A stretch of DNA of 5,693 bases, taken from positions 1-5,693 of the forward strand of contig QMZD01000131.1 of assembly GCA_003662985.1 (NCBI GenBank), written 5' to 3'. Numbering within the stretch: position 1 is the first letter of the stretch; the number at the start of each line of letters is the position of its first letter. Under the pieces are notes generated by a model. It did no database searches. It was not told the DNA's origin and worked only from the letters and a program-made list of their open reading frames with translations. Origin of the DNA: Archaeoglobales archaeon (lineage in GTDB: Archaea; Halobacteriota; Archaeoglobi; Archaeoglobales; Archaeoglobaceae). Position numbers and translations under genes: made by a program. Shown piece by piece: positions 4,897 through 5,693 of this stretch.

Positions 4897-5514
4897 GAAT
4901 CTTCTTTCCCTCCTTTGATAACCCCTCAGGCATCTCAAAAAATCAACGTATCGAAGTGCTGACCATTCAATATCCAAGAAGTAGAGCTCGCTGTATATAC
5001 TCTGCCATATCAGGAAATCCGGTATTTCCTCTCCCGCTCTTACTATCAGGTCTGGGGGATTTTTTATTCTCAGATATTTTTCTATCTCATTTTCATCGAT
5101 CTCGTCAGGTAAGAGCTTTCCCTCTCTTACCGACTTTGCAATCTCTTTTACGGCATCGGTAATCTCAGCCCTTCCGCCGTAGCCTAGTATAAAGTTAAGT
5201 TTTAGATCTCCATTCCCATTTTCAATCGTTTTTTCTTTTGTTATTATTCTCAAACTATACTTCTTTAAGTTCGAGCTGAGTTCTGAAATAAGCTTTTCTG
5301 TTTCTTCCTTGCTATAAATATGCAAGCAAATAGTTAATTCCTCAATTTTAAACTTCCTACACCATTCGATGAGTCTGTAAAAGCTTTTGGTATTTTCAAC
5401 AAAATCATTTTGATCGGTAACAACCATTATATGATTGGGAAGGTTTCCGTTCTTTACCTCATTCTCCAATTTCTTCTCATAAAGTTTCCTGAGGAATTTA
5501 AACAGTTTGAGCAT
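4888..5514 (-). CDS. Divergent cis-prenyltransferase (UppS/DHDDS family) homologue
   Basis: The family condenses isopentenyl diphosphate onto allylic diphosphates to make polyprenyl lipid carriers (dolichyl-type in archaea) at the cytoplasmic membrane face. Membership is clear from LNFILGYGGRAEITDAVKEIA at about 106-126, DLIVRAGEE at 155-163, FLIWQSIYSELYFLDIEW at 167-184, and a terminal RRERRFGR with the RxG motif at 205-207. Motif I is altered: HIMVVTDQNDF at 28-38 keeps the catalytic Asp (D34) but has QNDFVE instead of GNGRWA. The usual GHxxG segment and YAFSxENW segment are not recognisable, and RxGGExRxSNF is shortened to RAGEEIPDF, without the second Arg and the Ser that contact diphosphate. 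At 208 residues it is shorter than the usual 230-260. It may be an enzyme with changed activity or a non-catalytic partner of another subunit, as Nus1/NgBR is in eukaryotes. The ATG at 5514 has no ribosome site, which suits a leaderless message. It probably leads the minus-strand operon. Confidence 0.8.
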   Translation of the reverse strand: MLKLFKFLRKLYEKKLENEVKNGNLPNHIMVVTDQNDFVENTKSFYRLIEWCRKFKIEELTICLHIYSKEETEKLISELSSNLKKYSLRIITKEKTIENGNGDLKLNFILGYGGRAEITDAVKEIAKSVREGKLLPDEIDENEIEKYLRIKNPPDLIVRAGEEIPDFLIWQSIYSELYFLDIEWSALRYVDFLRCLRGYQRRERRFGR

Positions 5515-5553
5515 CGGTAATTTTTTAAGATAGGAATTACTTAACCTTTGCCA
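5515..5553. promoter_or_regulatory. Compact divergent promoter region
   Basis: Only 39 bases separate the start codons of two diverging genes, and neither has a recognisable ribosome site, so both messages may be leaderless. On the minus strand TTAAGTAA (5544-5537) is centred about 26 bases before its ATG. On the plus strand TTTAAGATA (5523-5531) is centred about 27 bases before its ATG. Two short inverted repeats span the region: GTAATT/AATTAC (5517-5522 and 5535-5540) and TTAAG/CTTAA (5525-5529 and 5540-5544). The two TATA-like boxes are side by side, so the promoters could compete. Assignments are by eye in AT-rich DNA. Confidence 0.45.
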
Positions 5554-5693
5554 ATGGGTTACCAGTTTAAAAGATGTGAGGGGTTTATCTACCCGAACAC
5601 GATCCTTGTTTTAATAGCGATGCTTCCCGCACTTCTTCTCCCCTTTATTGAGGTATGGGTTGTTTTGGGCATCATTGCCCCAATTCTTCTGCT
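5554..5693 (+). CDS. Unidentified membrane protein, N-terminal fragment (runs off the window)
   Basis: An open frame starts at the ATG at 5554 and runs without a stop to the window edge, giving 46 residues: MGYQFKRCEGFIYPN, then an almost wholly hydrophobic stretch from about 16 to 46. The stretch contains a Pro-Leu-Leu-Leu-Pro break near 25-30 and then a second helix. This is consistent with an integral membrane protein whose short basic N-terminus is cytoplasmic. I do not recognise the family. An in-frame TTG at 5548 is an alternative start, preceded by a stop at 5542-5544; there is no ribosome site for either. It diverges from the prenyltransferase homologue, with which it may share regulation. 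Confidence 0.6.
   Translation, partial: MGYQFKRCEGFIYPNTILVLIAMLPALLLPFIEVWVVLGIIAPILL

Noticed and set aside
4908..4915. Strong ribosome-site-like AAGGAGGG on the minus strand in the last codons of the prenyltransferase homologue
   Set aside because: No ATG, GTG or TTG follows at suitable distance; it encodes part of the RRE run of the conserved C-terminus. The PUA gene has its own site at 4837-4842.

Overview
The window looks like a piece of an archaeal chromosome, most likely from the Archaeoglobales (Archaeoglobus, Geoglobus or Ferroglobus). The main reason is a clear mtd gene, for the F420-dependent methylene-tetrahydromethanopterin dehydrogenase of C1-carrying archaea, beside a TAXI-type TRAP transporter rather than other methanogenesis genes. 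Archaeal start signals (AGGTG-type ribosome sites, TTG and GTG near starts, BRE/TATA-like boxes, oligo-T terminators), a stand-alone TgtA-C2/PUA protein and a cis-prenyltransferase homologue agree with this. The genus is an inference.

Left part (1-2857, plus strand): the 3' end of a TAXI-TRAP solute-binding protein, a small exported DUF1850 protein, and a large fused TRAP permease (DctQ-like plus DctM-like). They form a tight operon in which each stop codon overlaps or nearly touches the next gene's ribosome site and start. The ligand cannot be read from the sequence.

Middle (2858-3865): a 139-base intergenic region carries three roughly 10-bp-spaced repeat units just upstream of a BRE/TATA-like promoter. 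It is followed by mtd and then an oligo-T terminator.

Right part (3866-5514, minus strand): a probable three-gene operon read right to left. It encodes a divergent cis-prenyltransferase (UppS-family) homologue with several altered active-site motifs, a TgtA-C2/PUA RNA-binding protein, and a small bactofilin-like beta-helix protein. These genes look AT-richer than mtd. A 77-base stretch without G on the plus strand (without C in the mRNA) separates the first two. From 5554 a divergent gene for an unidentified membrane protein starts and runs off the window. Only 39 bases separate the two start codons, so the promoters must overlap.

No RNA gene, CRISPR array, insertion sequence or phage gene was seen. 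The best candidates for something new are the divergent prenyltransferase homologue and its neighbours, the phased repeats in front of mtd, and DUF1850 as an accessory part of the TRAP system. Four gene starts were moved inward from the longest open frame on ribosome-site evidence.
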